This document shows, in pieces, positions 47,134-59,774 of a DNA stretch of 64,000 nucleotides. This DNA is from Gigaspora margarita. Its lineage: Eukaryota > Glomeromycota > Glomeromycetes > Diversisporales > Gigasporaceae. Position numbers and translations under genes: made by a program. Each line of letters begins with the position of its first letter. Position 1 is the stretch's first letter. The stretch lies in NCBI GenBank assembly GCA_009809945.1, contig WTPW01000553.1:54239-118238 (forward strand), given 5' to 3'. The notes beneath the pieces were generated by a model. The model worked only from the letters and a program-made list of their open reading frames with translations. It ran no database searches and was not told the DNA's origin.

Positions 47134-47322
47134 GTGGCGGCTTATGCTGAGATCCGTGGTCTCTATTTAAATCTATAATACCTACTAAAATCCACATATA
47201 CTCTTTTATTAATAACCCTAACCCTAAACCCTAACCAAACTATAAAAAAAAAAGCACCCTTAAAAGGCCCTCTAAACTTTTATAAATTCATAATAAAATA
47301 AACTCTCAGCATAAGCTGCCAC
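47134..47322. mobile_element. MITE with 7-bp TSD, copy B only
   Basis: Ends GTGGCGGCTTATGCTGAGA / TCTCAGCATAAGCTGCCAC, flanked by ATTTATT (47127-47133, 47323-47329). The core is shared with the PLC-intron MITE (gtctctatttaaatcta, cctactaaaatccaca, ttattaataaccctaaccct). The equivalent site in copy A (about 14990) is empty. Confidence 0.85.
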
Positions 47323-47329
47323 ATTTATT

Positions 47330-47687
47330 GTAGAGGGAGAGTATATATACATGTTTTTTATTCTAATTGTTACGTATACCGGTAACTCTAGTCAACACCG
47401 TAACCATAAAATTTTATTTCAAGAGTTTATTTTCCAAAGGAATTATCGGACAAATAAGAAAATCAACAATTAGCAAATATTTATTATTTTCTCAACATAG
47501 ATCGTAAACTGAAGAACTCTTAAATTTTAGCAATTTACTCAATCATTTGCTATATCAAATAACTTTAAAAATTTATATACTTTTTGTATACATGAGTATG
47601 AAATAGAAAAATTTTAAAATACATAATTTATCTTTGCAGTTATAAAACAAAAGCAGAATATAACGTCTAGACCAATTATAAAAAATA
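47330..47687. other. Region downstream of the PLC copy B pseudogene
   Basis: Matches the downstream flank of copy A (15005-15376) with small indels. No gene. Confidence 0.6.
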
Positions 47688-50600
47688 TCATTCGAGAGAA
47701 GAACGAATAAACAAAGAAGCAAAAGGATATAACTCGCCAGTAACATCATTTAGTGGGACATAACGATACCCTAAAAGTGATAAAGTACGTTATTTAGAAT
47801 TTCTAATAGATTGTAAAATAAAAATAAAAATTTAATATTTTTTCTCACCGAATTGTAATCTTGATACGAGTATGCAATAGGATGCAATGAGATCATTGCT
47901 GCTAATAAGGTCTTTATCCCAAACTACAAATCTTTATAAAAAAAATTCAAATCAACAATAATAATTTTAATGCTTTTTATTTAAACAATTATGACGAAAT
48001 TTCAATTCAATTAGTCTTAGATTATTTACCTCAAAAATACCAAATCTATTTCTTCACAGTTCAATGTAAATTTCAAAGTTTCATTCCATGTAGGGTTAAA
48101 ACCGTTGTCGGAAATGGTTTTAGTTCTTTTTTTTGTAGCTTCGGCCCCAGGGATAAGCAATTCTACTTCAACAAATGGATCAACTATCTCACGTTTAGAG
48201 GAATTTTTTGTTTTAGGGAGTTGTTGTGCAGATATTATCTATTTTAATGTATTATCCAAAAAAGAAAGGTGTGTTAATTTGTAAGTAAAATAAGATCGAA
48301 TCATCAAGAAAATCTAAATTGACATACTTCAATTGTCAAAGTTTGTGCTGGTGGGTTTTTATTTGAAATTTTGGGATTGCACAATCGCTCAGGCTTGAGT
48401 ACATAACCGCATCCACCATTGACAGAAAACATAGCTTGACTGATTTGCATTCCTCGGTCTTGAAATAATGCAATAAAAAATTTATATAAAATGTTATAAA
48501 CGAAAAAAAAAAAAAAAACTCAAAGTCAGTACTAACCAAAAATCTGCGAATTTAAGGCAACCAATTGGTTTCCAGCTATCCATTGATGATGTGGTTCATA
48601 ATTTGACGAATTTACCCGAACACCCATAGGATATATACGTGTTAAATGGCACGTATTGTGCTGAATAAGAGCATCCTTATCAGATTTTTTTTCATAAGGT
48701 CTGTAGAAGCACTCTCGCTGAGGGAAAACAATTGATAGTACTTGTAATCTACACATTTAAAATTTATGAAATTTATTTATTTTTTTAGGAAAATTTAATC
48801 CTTAAATTTATAATATTAATAAGCATACCGCGATCAAATCCTTCAAACTTAACAGAAGCACAGTAGACTATCAAGTCTGAAAGGGCTTTTGCAATTTTCT
48901 TTTTTTCAGCTTTTTTTTCTATTCATATTAAATTAAAAGAATAAAATTTTTAAAACTAACAATCTTAATAATAATAAAAATATACGGGGACAAAATAAAC
49001 ACCCCTGAAAGAGACATACCTTTTGATGTTTCAACATCTGATGCGTCAATAGTCGTGTTGTGTCCCTGAATATAGAGATGTAATTCATATAGGTGTATGT
49101 TGGCAATGTTTGATAACAAAATATTTATAAAATCTATAACCAATGACAAAATGCTTACTTTTAATATTATTTTATACGACAAATTTTCAGGACTCGGTAA
49201 TTCTGTTTCGTTTTCTGATAAGAACTTAGTGACAAGACAATCACCCAGAGTGTCAAGTAAAATGGAAGCAATTTGGTTTTGTTGCTCAATAGAACAATGA
49301 ACTTCAAGTGATACTATTAGTGGATAAGGACTGGATTTGAATGCGTGGGTACGGATTGACGAAATAACATCTTGAAACTTGATTTTAGTTGTCCTAATTT
49401 ATATTAATATTTGTCACTATAATTATAATATAGCAAAATGACATACAAAAATAAAATTTAATTACAATGTATGACCATGGAAAACTACGGGACCATCAGG
49501 TCCATCCCAGCAATCGACTTAAAAGACAAATATGATTTATAAGTAATATATATAAGGTATCAAGTATAAAAAAGTATAATTTATTTGATATTCATACTTT
49601 CAACACAACGAGCACCCTCTCGTATGGCACGAATGTATCCTTCGACAGAGGATTTGCCTGCCAATTGGTTTCCTAGAAGATATCTAAATAAATCCACAAA
49701 AATAATTAGTTGTTAAAGCAAAAAAATGGACTTTCTAATCTATTATAACCTACGTATTGTGTGAAGAATCGATGAAATAATGACTTAATGGCTGTGACAT
49801 GTCTTGATAAACTTTGGCGTGCTCTGAAGCAAAAATAGTGTTGTCACTGGACATGAGAAAGCAACTAAATCCTTCTAAATTCATCCCTTTAAGGTCATTA
49901 TCCCAAAATTTATGATAAAGATTATCATATTCTTCTTCTTTCAAAGTACACTGGCTCATTATAAAACAATAATATTAGTCAAAGTATTCATCTAATAACT
50001 CAATTAGAACATGCATAAAAAAGAAAGAAAACAAAACCTTCTGAACGCCAACAAGGAAACCTTTGAATTCTTGTAGTGTCAAAATATTACCACGCTCTTT
50101 TGCCAGAGAATTAAATAGTTTATCCAGTTCATCCCTTTTTTTGATTAACTTCACAAATTGCTGGAAATCAGTAAAATCAAGAGAACCATTCTTATTTACA
50201 TCTGCTTCCTATAATTAAGAGGAATTGAGATTAAAAAAGAAAAATAATAATAATAATTATTGTCACGGCTGATGTTGAGATCGACTGACGTTAATAAGAA
50301 ATTTTAATATTTTTGGGGTGCATTTTTTAGCTTTAGTTTTATAATTAGGTTTAAGGTTTAGTTAGGATTATTAATAAAATTGTGTATGCGGATTTTAATA
50401 GGTTTAGTAGATTTAAATAGAGACCTCAAATCTCAGCATCAGCTGCAACAATTATTTAATCAAGTATTAATACAAACATTAAATTTGGTCTTAAACAACG
50501 CCTTTGACATGTATATATTCAAATCATAGCATAAGCTTACGACATCATCATAACCTAATTTTGACTTGCCGTCTTTATCAGCCTGCTTCCAGTATCGGTT

Positions 50601-51105
50601 CAGCCATAAAGAATCCCGTTTTCTCAATTGATCTAATCCTCCAATCATATCAATACTGTGCAAATATAGGTTTTTTAAGTTGTCAACCCATATATTAAAT
50701 AATTCCAAGGTTGGAGCAATTAAGTGAAGAGTTTTATATTTTCCAGAATCAACATAAATGATGGTGAACCACCGAGGCTCAATATCCGCACTAATCTTGA
50801 AAGGTTCCTTATAACCTCGTATCGCATCACCAACTCGAATCTCCTTGATATTTTCAATGTTGACTGATGAGATAGGGCGAGAATTAAATTAAAATAAAAA
50901 AAATACTTTTGTCAAATTAATAAGAATAGATGTAATATTTACTTTTTCCAGATTTTTTGGAATTCCATAAAACTTGACCTTGATCAATGTCGATTCTGAA
51001 GATTTTTTCTTGTTTCTTATCTAATGAAACTTTTAAAAGAGCAGTTCCTTCGGCAAGACATGGCTCTATGATTACATTTTGTTTATTATGATAAATTTGA
51101 TCCAT
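47688..51105 (-). pseudogene. Phospholipase C copy B, frameshifted
   Basis: Exons (descending): 51105-50943, 50863-50478, 50208-50038, 49950-49754, 49683-49598, 49517-49466, 49393-49159, 49065-49020, 48918-48829, 48748-48537, 48458-48328, 48238-48030, 47931-47849, 47770-47688. Every exon after the first has the same length as in copy A except the tenth (212 bp against 213). There a run of nine A in copy A is eight here (plus-strand T-run near 48686-48693), shifting the Y-domain frame and giving a stop about 19 codons later, so the rest of Y and the C2 domain are lost. Upstream of Met 51105 the copy-A N-terminal frame is broken by an insertion near 51121-51150. All splice sites are kept (one donor is GTTTGT instead of GTTAGT), so inactivation looks recent, or the deletion is a homopolymer sequencing error. 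Confidence 0.85.
50262..50449. mobile_element. MITE in a PLC intron (copy B), 7-bp TSD
   Basis: Ends GTCACGGCTGATGTTGAGA / TCTCAGCATCAGCTGCAAC, flanks AATTATT on both sides (50255-50261, 50450-50456). Orthologous to 17940-18139. Confidence 0.8.
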
Positions 51106-51289
51106 TTGTGTAAAATGTAATTTTCAGCTATGCTATGACGTTGTTTCGGTTTAAATTTGCAAGGTGCCAATTTTTATAATTTTTGGAGTTGTATCTTGTC
51201 ATACAGTTTCTTGCAGATTGTGTTATCTTTGTGCATGAAATCTTCAGTAATTAAAGTTTCATAATTTTAAAGTTTAAGTTTACATTGTG

Positions 51290-51370
51290 AATAACGGTAA
51301 TTTGGCAAATGATCACGTGCCATTCTGCGGCACGTGTAGCCAATTATTTGTCAAATTACCGGATTTGCCA
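51290..51370. repeat. Hairpin GGTAATTTGGCAAATGATCACGTGCC type
   Basis: CGGTAATTTGGCAAATGATC and CACGTGCC pair with GGCACGTGTAGCCAATTATTTGTCAAATTACCG around a short loop. It lies in copy B only, upstream of the PLC pseudogene. Confidence 0.7.
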
Positions 51371-51561
51371 ATTTGCCCAATAATGGTGTTATCCGACAAT
51401 TTATGATCATGATTCGTAGGGAGTTGTTGGCTGTTAATAACAGACAAACATGTTTACATCGTAACACATGCAAAAAATAACAAGAATAAATTTCATGATC
51501 ATATGCATAAGATCTGCAAGAGTACCAGGAGCGGAGTACGTAAGTACATGCTAGCGTAATG

Positions 51562-52123
51562 GGCTATCCCAGTAGGACCGTGAAAGATGCACCAATCAGA
51601 TCTCTTCTAATAAGCGACGCCAATAAGATCTCCGGATTATGTGTAACGTGAAAATCACGCGTTTTTTTAAAAAAGTGCTGATAACTCCTATGGAACTACC
51701 TATTCGCACTAACAAAAAAGTTTCCTTGCAAAATTTTGGTATAAAATAAGCCATCCTTCGGTCATTACCATAACCCTAACATAAGGTTTTATGACTTTAA
51801 AAATATTGCGCACATTCGTTTGTTTTGATTAGTGTAAATCATTTGATCGGTGCATTTCTCACGGCCCTACTATACTTGCCGCCCAAATCCCAAACTATTA
51901 TAGTTTGGGTTTGTCCACGCCCAAATCCCAAACTCTGGTCAAACTAATTTCTCAAAAACTTTGTTAATAATTCTTATTTAAACAATTGATATATATTCTT
52001 ATAGCTATATATAATATATTAAGATTATTTGTTTGATTTAATTTTTGTAAATAACAATTGTTATTGTTTGAGTTTTGAGTTTGTCCGGTTTGTCCGGCAA
52101 GTATAGGCCCTACTGGGATAGCC
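51562..52123. mobile_element. Element with GGCTATCCCAGTAGG ends and 9-bp TSD, copy B only
   Basis: Left GGCTATCCCAGTAGGACCGT is mirrored on the right by ACGGCCCTAC...TGGGATAGCC, with the right end split by a nested MITE. Flanks AGCGTAATG and AGTGTAATG (51553-51561, 52124-52132) match at 8 of 9 positions. Copy A has the single site gctagtgtaatgtttac near 19233. It is probably MULE-like by TSD length. The interior carries a CATAACCCTAACATAAGG core. Confidence 0.8.
51871..52105. mobile_element. hAT-type MITE (235 bp) nested in the terminal repeat of 51562-52123
   Basis: Ends TATACTTGCCG / CGGCAAGTATA, perfect 8-bp TSD GGCCCTAC (51863-51870, 52106-52113). The interior has CCCAAATCCCAAACT words like those in the giant palindrome at 37.7-38.7 kb. 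Confidence 0.9.
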
Positions 52124-52471
52124 AGTGTAATGTTTACTGGAAAGAAATGTTGGGATGCTTCGTGTCAAATGTTTTACTATCATAGTGCAGCACAAAGATT
52201 TTAATTTTTATTATCCGTATGTTTATATTTATTAAATCGCTAGAACAAGTAATAAGAGTTTAAAATTTTTAAAAATCTCATATCAAATTTATTAGTAAAT
52301 CATTTGGGACGTCGTCAAGCAAAACATTCCATTGTGAGATTAATCATTTTTGAAAAATTATTACACAAAATGATAAAAAAATCAGGGCATGACTCGGATT
52401 GATGTCACCATATGTTACAATTAGACCTGCCCTAATTTTTTATCATTTTGTGTAACAATTTTTTTATCGCT

Positions 52472-52766
52472 CACAAAGAAATGTGGTGTGTGCATCTGAT
52501 TGGATGATACATCCTTGTGACTTCACCTCTCTCCATATGAGGTTTTTTGTACATCGACATTATGCATATTTAACCCCTTTTTCGCCGATCATTTCCATTT
52601 TAGGCTTGTTTGAATATGTACAATCAGTGATTGTACATATTCAAACAAGTGAAAAAGGGGATAATGTGGATGTACGAAAAACCTCATATGGAGGAGGTGA
52701 AGTCACAAGGATGTATAATCAAATCTGATGCACACGCCACATTTCTTTGGGGTGTTGTACATAATG
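52472..52766. repeat. Foldback with two arms in copy B (single arm in copy A)
   Basis: The left arm (AAGAAATGTGGTGTGTGCATC...CTTGTGACTTCACCTC...CCATATGAGG) is repeated in inverted form at about 52640-52766. The centre is TGTACAATCAGTGATTGTACA near 52620. Copy A has only the left arm at 19710-19800. Confidence 0.8.
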
Positions 52767-53004
52767 TTGTTAGCCGATATAGTTTTGGGCTACTTCGACA
52801 TTTGATATTTAATCTGCCGAAATTCTAAAATAATGCCGAAATTCTAAATTATGCAAAATGTCTAAATAATGTCGAAATGTCTAAATTTAAAAAATATATA
52901 AACTTATTTATTAGCAAGTATTCGACTTGTTTATTTTGTGGATTTCACGCTACATTAAAGTAGATTTGATCCGAAACGGTTACTTGCCTATATCAATCAG
53001 GTTT

Positions 53005-55307
53005 GTAGTATCGGGTTAAATTACAAATCGGTGGTTTTTTTAAAAAAAAATTGTAATTGAACATAACAGATAATTAATTAAACAAAATTGTAATATTATA
53101 ATTTTTAATTTATTAAAATCTTGTAAGTTTAATTTATTAAAATTCATTGATGATTTTAAATTGCTACATATGAATATTTAAAATTTGCATAATAACCACT
53201 AATTATAGCAATATAAATAGTGATCCATTTAACTTTGCTAACTACAAAGAATTTAATTATTACTATAAGATCAATACATATTTCATTTTTAAAATTTTAA
53301 AGTAATTTCATATTCTATGAAATAAACAATACCTACAATAATTTTTTTCAAACACTGCAACATCAAAATTTGGGTGTGTTTGAAAGAAAAAAAAATCGAT
53401 CTCTCATGTAAAGCTTAATTCAACTTTGAAGAAAACCCAGAATTCAATACTAGCATTGAAAATGGTAGTACATGATGATGCATTTACACTCAATTGGTAT
53501 TCATATAACAAAATTAAAGAAATAATTAGATCTATAGAAGAAACAGATGAATTGATTGAGAGTGATGAATTATTTGAGAGTAATAATAATGAGATGGGAA
53601 TATTTGATGCAAAATTTGATGCACTACTCCTTCTGAAATAGATCATTCTACAAGATTTACAAATTGTGCTAATATTGATAATGAAATTATCAATAAATCA
53701 ACTATAATTCAAAGATGCAATAATGTGAGTTCAAAGTATAAATCAACTATCAGATATGTGCAAGGTTGACTCTTAGCTTGTAAAAGACCTTAATAATAAT
53801 ATCTCAAGACTAGGTATTTGTATGCAGTATTACAACTATAATCTAAAGTATTTGCATCCAGCATGAGAAACAAAATATCAATAGAAGAAAGTATAATTGC
53901 ATTATGTTGCTGTCTTTTTTGTAATAAAATAAAATACTTTTTACAAAAGGCAAAACATGTTCATTATATACCAAAAGTTTGTAGATGCATAATCCAAGTA
54001 CCATGCCATGAATTATATAACTGTCAGCAATTACTAATTATAAAGAACTATTAACTAAATTATTAGACAATAATAAACCCTGATTATTTGCACAGATTGC
54101 TTTATAACAAATAGTGATTATTTACATGTTTGGCCAGGAATCAAAAATCAACAGTTATATATAAAGAGTAAGAAGAACATGGTGCAGATATTATACTCAC
54201 TTTGAAGTTATTTAAAAAATAAATTGAACAGGTTGTTGAATTAAGTAATAGTATTTTAAAGATTCACCTATTGTTAAATTATTGAACACTTTCACTAACA
54301 TTCTTGGATTAGAGGATAATACTATGCTATCAACATCTGCAGCTTCTAGTCTTTTTTAATTAAAATAGCTTTGCAATTAAAAAAATTAATATTAATAAAA
54401 AAAAGCAACTATACAGTTAAAGCCCACTATATGCAAAAACTTTGAAAAATTCTTGCTCATTTTGTATTACAAGAATGACTAAAGCTCAACCAAAAATTAT
54501 TATTACTTGAAGAGCCAGTATCTTTGGATGAATATCACAATACTATGATATTATCTTTTGTAACCTTTTTTTTAGGTTTTATTTCAGTTCTAATAGAGAC
54601 TAAAAATAAGGCAATAGCTAAAAATAACAATAACAAAGCTTGCCATTTCCACAATTAGATAAAAAAATCAAAATGCATTCTCTCTTCTTTTCTTTGGTAT
54701 TACTTGCTATTGCATTTTTTGATTCAGTTTCTTCTCTTTGCCAATAATTACAAATAATAGAATCTTTGTAAAAAATTCTTAATATAGTTTAGGTTGTAAT
54801 ATATATTAGAGACCATAAAGCAAATATTCAAAAAAACGAATGTCAGCTACAGAATTTTATTCAAGGCTTCTAGACATAAATACAAATTTGAATATTTAAA
54901 TCTTGCAGTTATAGATAATATTGATATGAAAAGCAAAACTTTTAATATGGTAATATCTACAATATAGTTTGTGCAACTATACATGCAACACTATAGATAG
55001 TTTTTCAGTTTGAGTATCTAGAGTCTCCAAATTTAAAACAATTTGAAATTCAAGATCTTTTTGGTATAAACCCTATAATGAAATATGGAACATAAAAATG
55101 GTTACAATTTTTATTTAATTAATTAATCAAAAACAAATATTTAATATTAACTATATCAATGTAGCTTTAAAGAAAAATATTAAATCAGCATTATTTTAAG
55201 CTCTCCAAATATTGTAATCCTTAAAGCTAGAAAGACTCCAAGCAAGAATAAAAATATTCTTTAAGCTGTAGACATGTATTTAGAAGATTTTAGTTATACA
55301 GAAAATG
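53005..55307. other. Degenerate AT-rich region, possibly eroded coding sequence
   Basis: Short plus-strand frames (53426-53641; 53863-54054, with Cys-rich CCCLFCNK and VCRCIIQVPCHELYNC) interrupted by stops suggest an eroded gene or transposon, but no domain can be named. Confidence 0.3.
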
Positions 55308-56604
55308 GTGTATTGTAGTGGTTGGAATCGTATCGGTTTATAACCAGATATTCAGTTTAAAACATCAATCCGATTTGCAATAAAACATATATCGGATTTA
55401 AATTTGACTTTGCAAATAAAATCAGATTATCGATTTTAAACCGGTTTTTAAATAAGGTAGCTGCGTGACATAGTCGCGCTAGAATCAGGAATACAGATAA
55501 TAAATTTTGTAATTATACACAAAGGAATTTTTATATAGGTTGGTCTCAACTTCAATTTACCAGAGGTCAAAATAGTGCACAAGTATTATTATATAATTAC
55601 AGTTATTCTCATAATATTTTAAATAAAATCATGAAGCATACTCAAGTATAACTGTTATAGTGATTTGCCGATAATTGCAATTGCTACGATAGATCAAAGC
55701 AACACCCTAATCAGTGCTTAAATAGATTCTATGTGGTTTATTAAATGTATCAAAATGTTTGCAGATAGAATAGTAATACGTTAGTGTGTCTATTACAGTA
55801 AAAGTAGAGAAGTGCTTTAACAATAATTCTATTTACTTTAATACATAGTTATTAAATTTGTTAAGCCAGTGTAGAAAAAGTTATTTACCGGAATAATAAA
55901 TTCACTGAACATTTTAATTAAGTATTTTGTGCCTTATATATCTTTATAATATATAAGCATGTTTGATCAATTAAAAATATTTTCACATTTTTTTATACAT
56001 TTTGGCCATTGATTAAGGTGCTTGAGAACACTCATAATTTTGCCAATTTAAATTGGCTTATAACTAAACTGCATATTGTACGATTGTATATTACCTTTAA
56101 AAAATAGAAATTTGAAGCTGATGTCTAAAACTCACACTCAAGCCCTTTGCATTCCAAGCTATTCATATGGATGCAATTATTAAGTGGTAAGTTTATAGTA
56201 GGAGGGCAAGTAATAGTTATATTGTTCTACTGCATTCCTGGCATTATAAAATTAACTTTAATTACTCAAATTTTATATTCTTACCCGCTGCCTTAATCAA
56301 TGAGGTATTGATTTTGCAGATAGAGACTACATCAAATTCCATATAACCATAATTTCTTTGTACTCTATTCCAGAATCAGAATGCAGTAGAATTCTAAGTG
56401 GCTGTTTAGGATTAATGTATTTTGCCAAAGTCATTAAGGACTTACTAATAAAGTTATGACTTTTTCATTAAGTAATATGCTCTTTGCTATAGACTTGGTT
56501 TCCTAGTATCGCTTGCTGCCAGCTCTAATGAATTTAACCCAGATTTCTGGGAAGTGCTCTGTAAAATAGTAAAATCTATAAAATATAATCTAGTGATCAC
56601 TATA

Positions 56605-56945
56605 TGGGGTGTTATCTATTAAAACAGCCCTTTTTTACATATTTTTATTTTGAGATAATTGAGTTTAATCATTTGTTTTGATTTTCGGACTGATCCGGGA
56701 TTAATTAAATTTCACAATTTTGATTGGTTAAATATAGCATATGACTATCGGATAATCTCATGATGTGTTGGCCCTACGCGGCCTTGTATAACTTTTCTTT
56801 TACAATTATCTTGATTTTTTATTATGCAAATCGACTTTCATTTATAATTGAAAAATATTGATCATGTCAAAATTTATATAAAACTAATGAAAACTCATTT
56901 TTCAAAAAATTGCAAAAAAGGGCTGTTTTAATAAATAACACCCCA
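56605..56945. mobile_element. MITE with TGGGGTGTTA ends, copy 2, nested in hAT
   Basis: TGGGGTGTTATCTATTAAAA and TTTTAATAAATAACACCCCA, TA flanks. Homologous throughout to 29652-29972, including the centre (actgatccgggattaatt). Confidence 0.8.
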
Positions 56946-57428
56946 TATATTTAGAAATAAGTGACAAATTCTTTCATTCAAATCTTTGGCAATTAATGTT
57001 TATCATTTTATGAAAAAAATTCCAATAAAAAAAAACAAGAATTATTAAAGATCAAGCAAAAATATATAAACTTATATTGGCCACCAATTTTTGTGCTTAA
57101 AAGTCTTATTTTTACTATCATTTGTTATTATATTATTGATTTTACAGATGTATGTGCTCATTATTTGTAAAAAACTTTTTCAAGTAAAATTAAATATATG
57201 ACTAGGTGTATTGAAAAGAGTAGAAAATATTGACATATAGTGGAAGGTAGCGATCTTCACTAGATAATAATATACCTTACATATAGTATATAGGTTATAT
57301 AATTTAATTTTATTGGTTAATATATAATCATATATAATAAATATATATATATATCATAAAATAAAAAGTATATATAAAAATGTTCATAAAAATATATACA
57401 TATATAATCTAATTTTAAATATATAAAA

Positions 57429-59774
57429 TTATAATGGGGGAAAAATTTGCTCAACAATATTCATATTACGTTTAAGAAATAATATTCTTTCAAATAAAAT
57501 TTCATATAGCTGTGTTCTTTTAGTACTTATAATATTTCCACTATCAGAAAACAAACGTTCACTTGCAGTAGAGGTGGCAGGAATTGAAAGATATTTTTGA
57601 GCTAAATTAGAAAGAATTGGAAGCCTTGCTTTTTTATTATCCCACCAAGTAAAAGGATTAGCATTATAACTTATCTCTTTTGCCTCTAGGTATAAATCTA
57701 CTTCATCATGCTCTAATTGTTCTTGATTGCCAAACATAAGGTTAAGTAACTTATTATTTATATTAGTATCAGTGTGCTTACTATAAGTTTTGTCTTGATT
57801 AGCATGTTTTTGAACCAAATCTCGTACTGCCTCAATTGCTTGCTCTCATTCCCATTCATAAAATTTATCCATTCTTTTACATCGAGGGTCTAAAAATGTT
57901 GCAATCAAAGAACTTTCTAAAGGTAATTTCCAATAATACTTTAATGCTTCATATAATGCATGTTTTACTTTATATACTAGTCCATTAGTTTCAACAAATT
58001 GATTTACTTTTACTTTTTTAGCATTTGCAGTAATTTCTATTTCATCATTATAATCATAATCAATAACAATTTCTTCATTATCAAATATTGTAGTAATGTC
58101 ATCAAAATTTATATCTTCAATTTCATCTTCAATTTGATTATCACTATGGTCAATTAATCTAGGTTTACAATTTTGCAATAATACTCTAATTGCTGGTAAC
58201 ATAAAGCTTATAGTAGAATAAGCACTACCTCCAAGTAAAGTAGTTGCTTCAGCAAAAGGTGTTAATAAATTTGTTAATTGTTCCAATATTCTCCATTCAT
58301 CATTAGATAGCATAATTGCATGAAGCCATTTAGCATCTTTTTTGGTATTATTATCAGACTTAGCATTCATTGTTGCTAACATTACATCTAGTGCTTTTCG
58401 AAGTTATAATAATCATTTCCAAGATATATATAAAGAGTTCAATCTTGTAGAAACATCTGCAATTACTCGAATATAGGTCTCCTTTTGTTTATTAATTTCA
58501 TCTTCAGTTATTCGAAGTACTTTTTGAGCTTCTGTTAAACATTCTGTTTGCTTTAGTGATAATAAAAAATTAATTAATCTTTTTGTTCGAATAACTAACA
58601 TCTCAGCAGGTTTAAGTCCTTTTCCAATTACTAATTGGAGAGTATGTGCAGCACAAGGAATTCTATCTATATTTTTTAAAAGATTAATAGCTTTGATCAT
58701 ATTTGCTGCATTATCACTTGTTATATGATCAACTTTATTTTTTAATCCCCAATTTTCAATAACTTCTTCTAAGATGGTTACAATTGTTTTAGAATCATGA
58801 GGATAAGGAACATAACACATAGCCAAAGTAACTTCATTTAATTTAAACTCTAAATTAATAAAGTGGCAAGTAATACCAAGATAACCACTTCGAGATCGGG
58901 CTGTCCAAAGATCACATGTTAAATTGTATGAAATAAGTTCTTCAGTAAATAATGCTTTTAACTTATTAGTAGAATAAAAAAATGCTTGATGAATTAAAGT
59001 TTTAATAAATTTATCAGATGGTAATTCATAGAGTGGATCTTATAAATTTATTAATTTAATAAAAGCACGACTTTTAAGTAAATAAAATGGTTGTGAATCT
59101 TCTATTATAAATTCTACTAATGCCTGATTAATTGCTTCCTTGCAGTTTACATTATTAGTTGTAGTTTTCTTGAATATAATATCAATTTTAGATTGTAAAT
59201 TATTTACTTTTTTTATAGCCAATTGTGGTTTTACAATTCCATGTGTAAGCAAATGGCTTGCAAAATTCGTAGTTGATCCTTGAGTATGGATCTCAACTCC
59301 ACATTTTTTAAATTTTTCTTTGTCTCCTTTTTTACCAGGAATTAGAACTGCATATTTACCTATCTTCTTCCATTCTTTAGTTGTTGGCTCTTTGTCAATA
59401 TGTTCCCAAACCCAGCTAGCATTTTTTCATTTTTGATTTGATTTCTTGTATAAAGAACCATCTATCATTTCAGGTTCATTCATTTCTTCTTCACTTTCTT
59501 CAGTTTCATAAAAGCTATCAGTTGATTCCATTACATATATATCATTACTATCTTCACTTTGTTTTTTAGCCATCATTTCTAATTCTATATTTGAAACATT
59601 ATCACTATCAATATGCATAAAGTCTAGGTTATCTTTATTGCTTTCATTAGTATGACTAATTGATTGAGATATATTATCATCACTTTCATCTTAAGATATT
59701 ATTATGCTAGATATCTTATAAATTTAAATAATAATTTATTTTATATAAATATATTTACCTTGCAATAAATCCAT
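57429..59774 (-). pseudogene. hAT-family transposase, spliced, five in-frame stops
   Basis: A start exon of 16 nt (59774-59759) joins across a 69-bp GT-AG intron (59758-59690) to exon 59689-57429; together 759 codons in one frame. Order: acidic N-terminus (ESTDSFYETEESEEE), BED-type finger remnant (WVWEHIDKEP ... FKKCGVEI ... FASHLLTHG), DDE region with CDLWTARSRSGYLG, TSDNAANMIKAI and CAAHTLQLVIGKGL, the conserved STRWNS motif changed to STRLNS, and the C-terminal hAT dimerisation domain (PFTWWDNKKARLPILSNLAQ, SIPATSTASERLFSD). Five stops lie in frame (59427 TGA, 59040 TAA, 58413 TGA, 58404 TAA, 57846 TGA) with no frameshift. It is dead by nonsense mutation only. TGA stops from CGA would fit C-to-T changes, which is untested. 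Confidence 0.88.

Larger units (their letters stand above)
42680..53003. repeat. Segmental duplication, copy B (contains the PLC pseudogene)
   Basis: Direct copy of 13630-20006. It is expanded by insertions absent from copy A: 42757-44275, 45386-46929, 47134-47322 and 51562-52123, plus a short hairpin at about 51290-51370. It lacks the MITE that copy A has at 18932-19150. Confidence 0.9.

Noticed and set aside
53426-54054. Two plus-strand frames as real genes
   Set aside because: Interrupted by stops, no recognisable domain, surrounded by eroded DNA; kept only as possible coding remnant.
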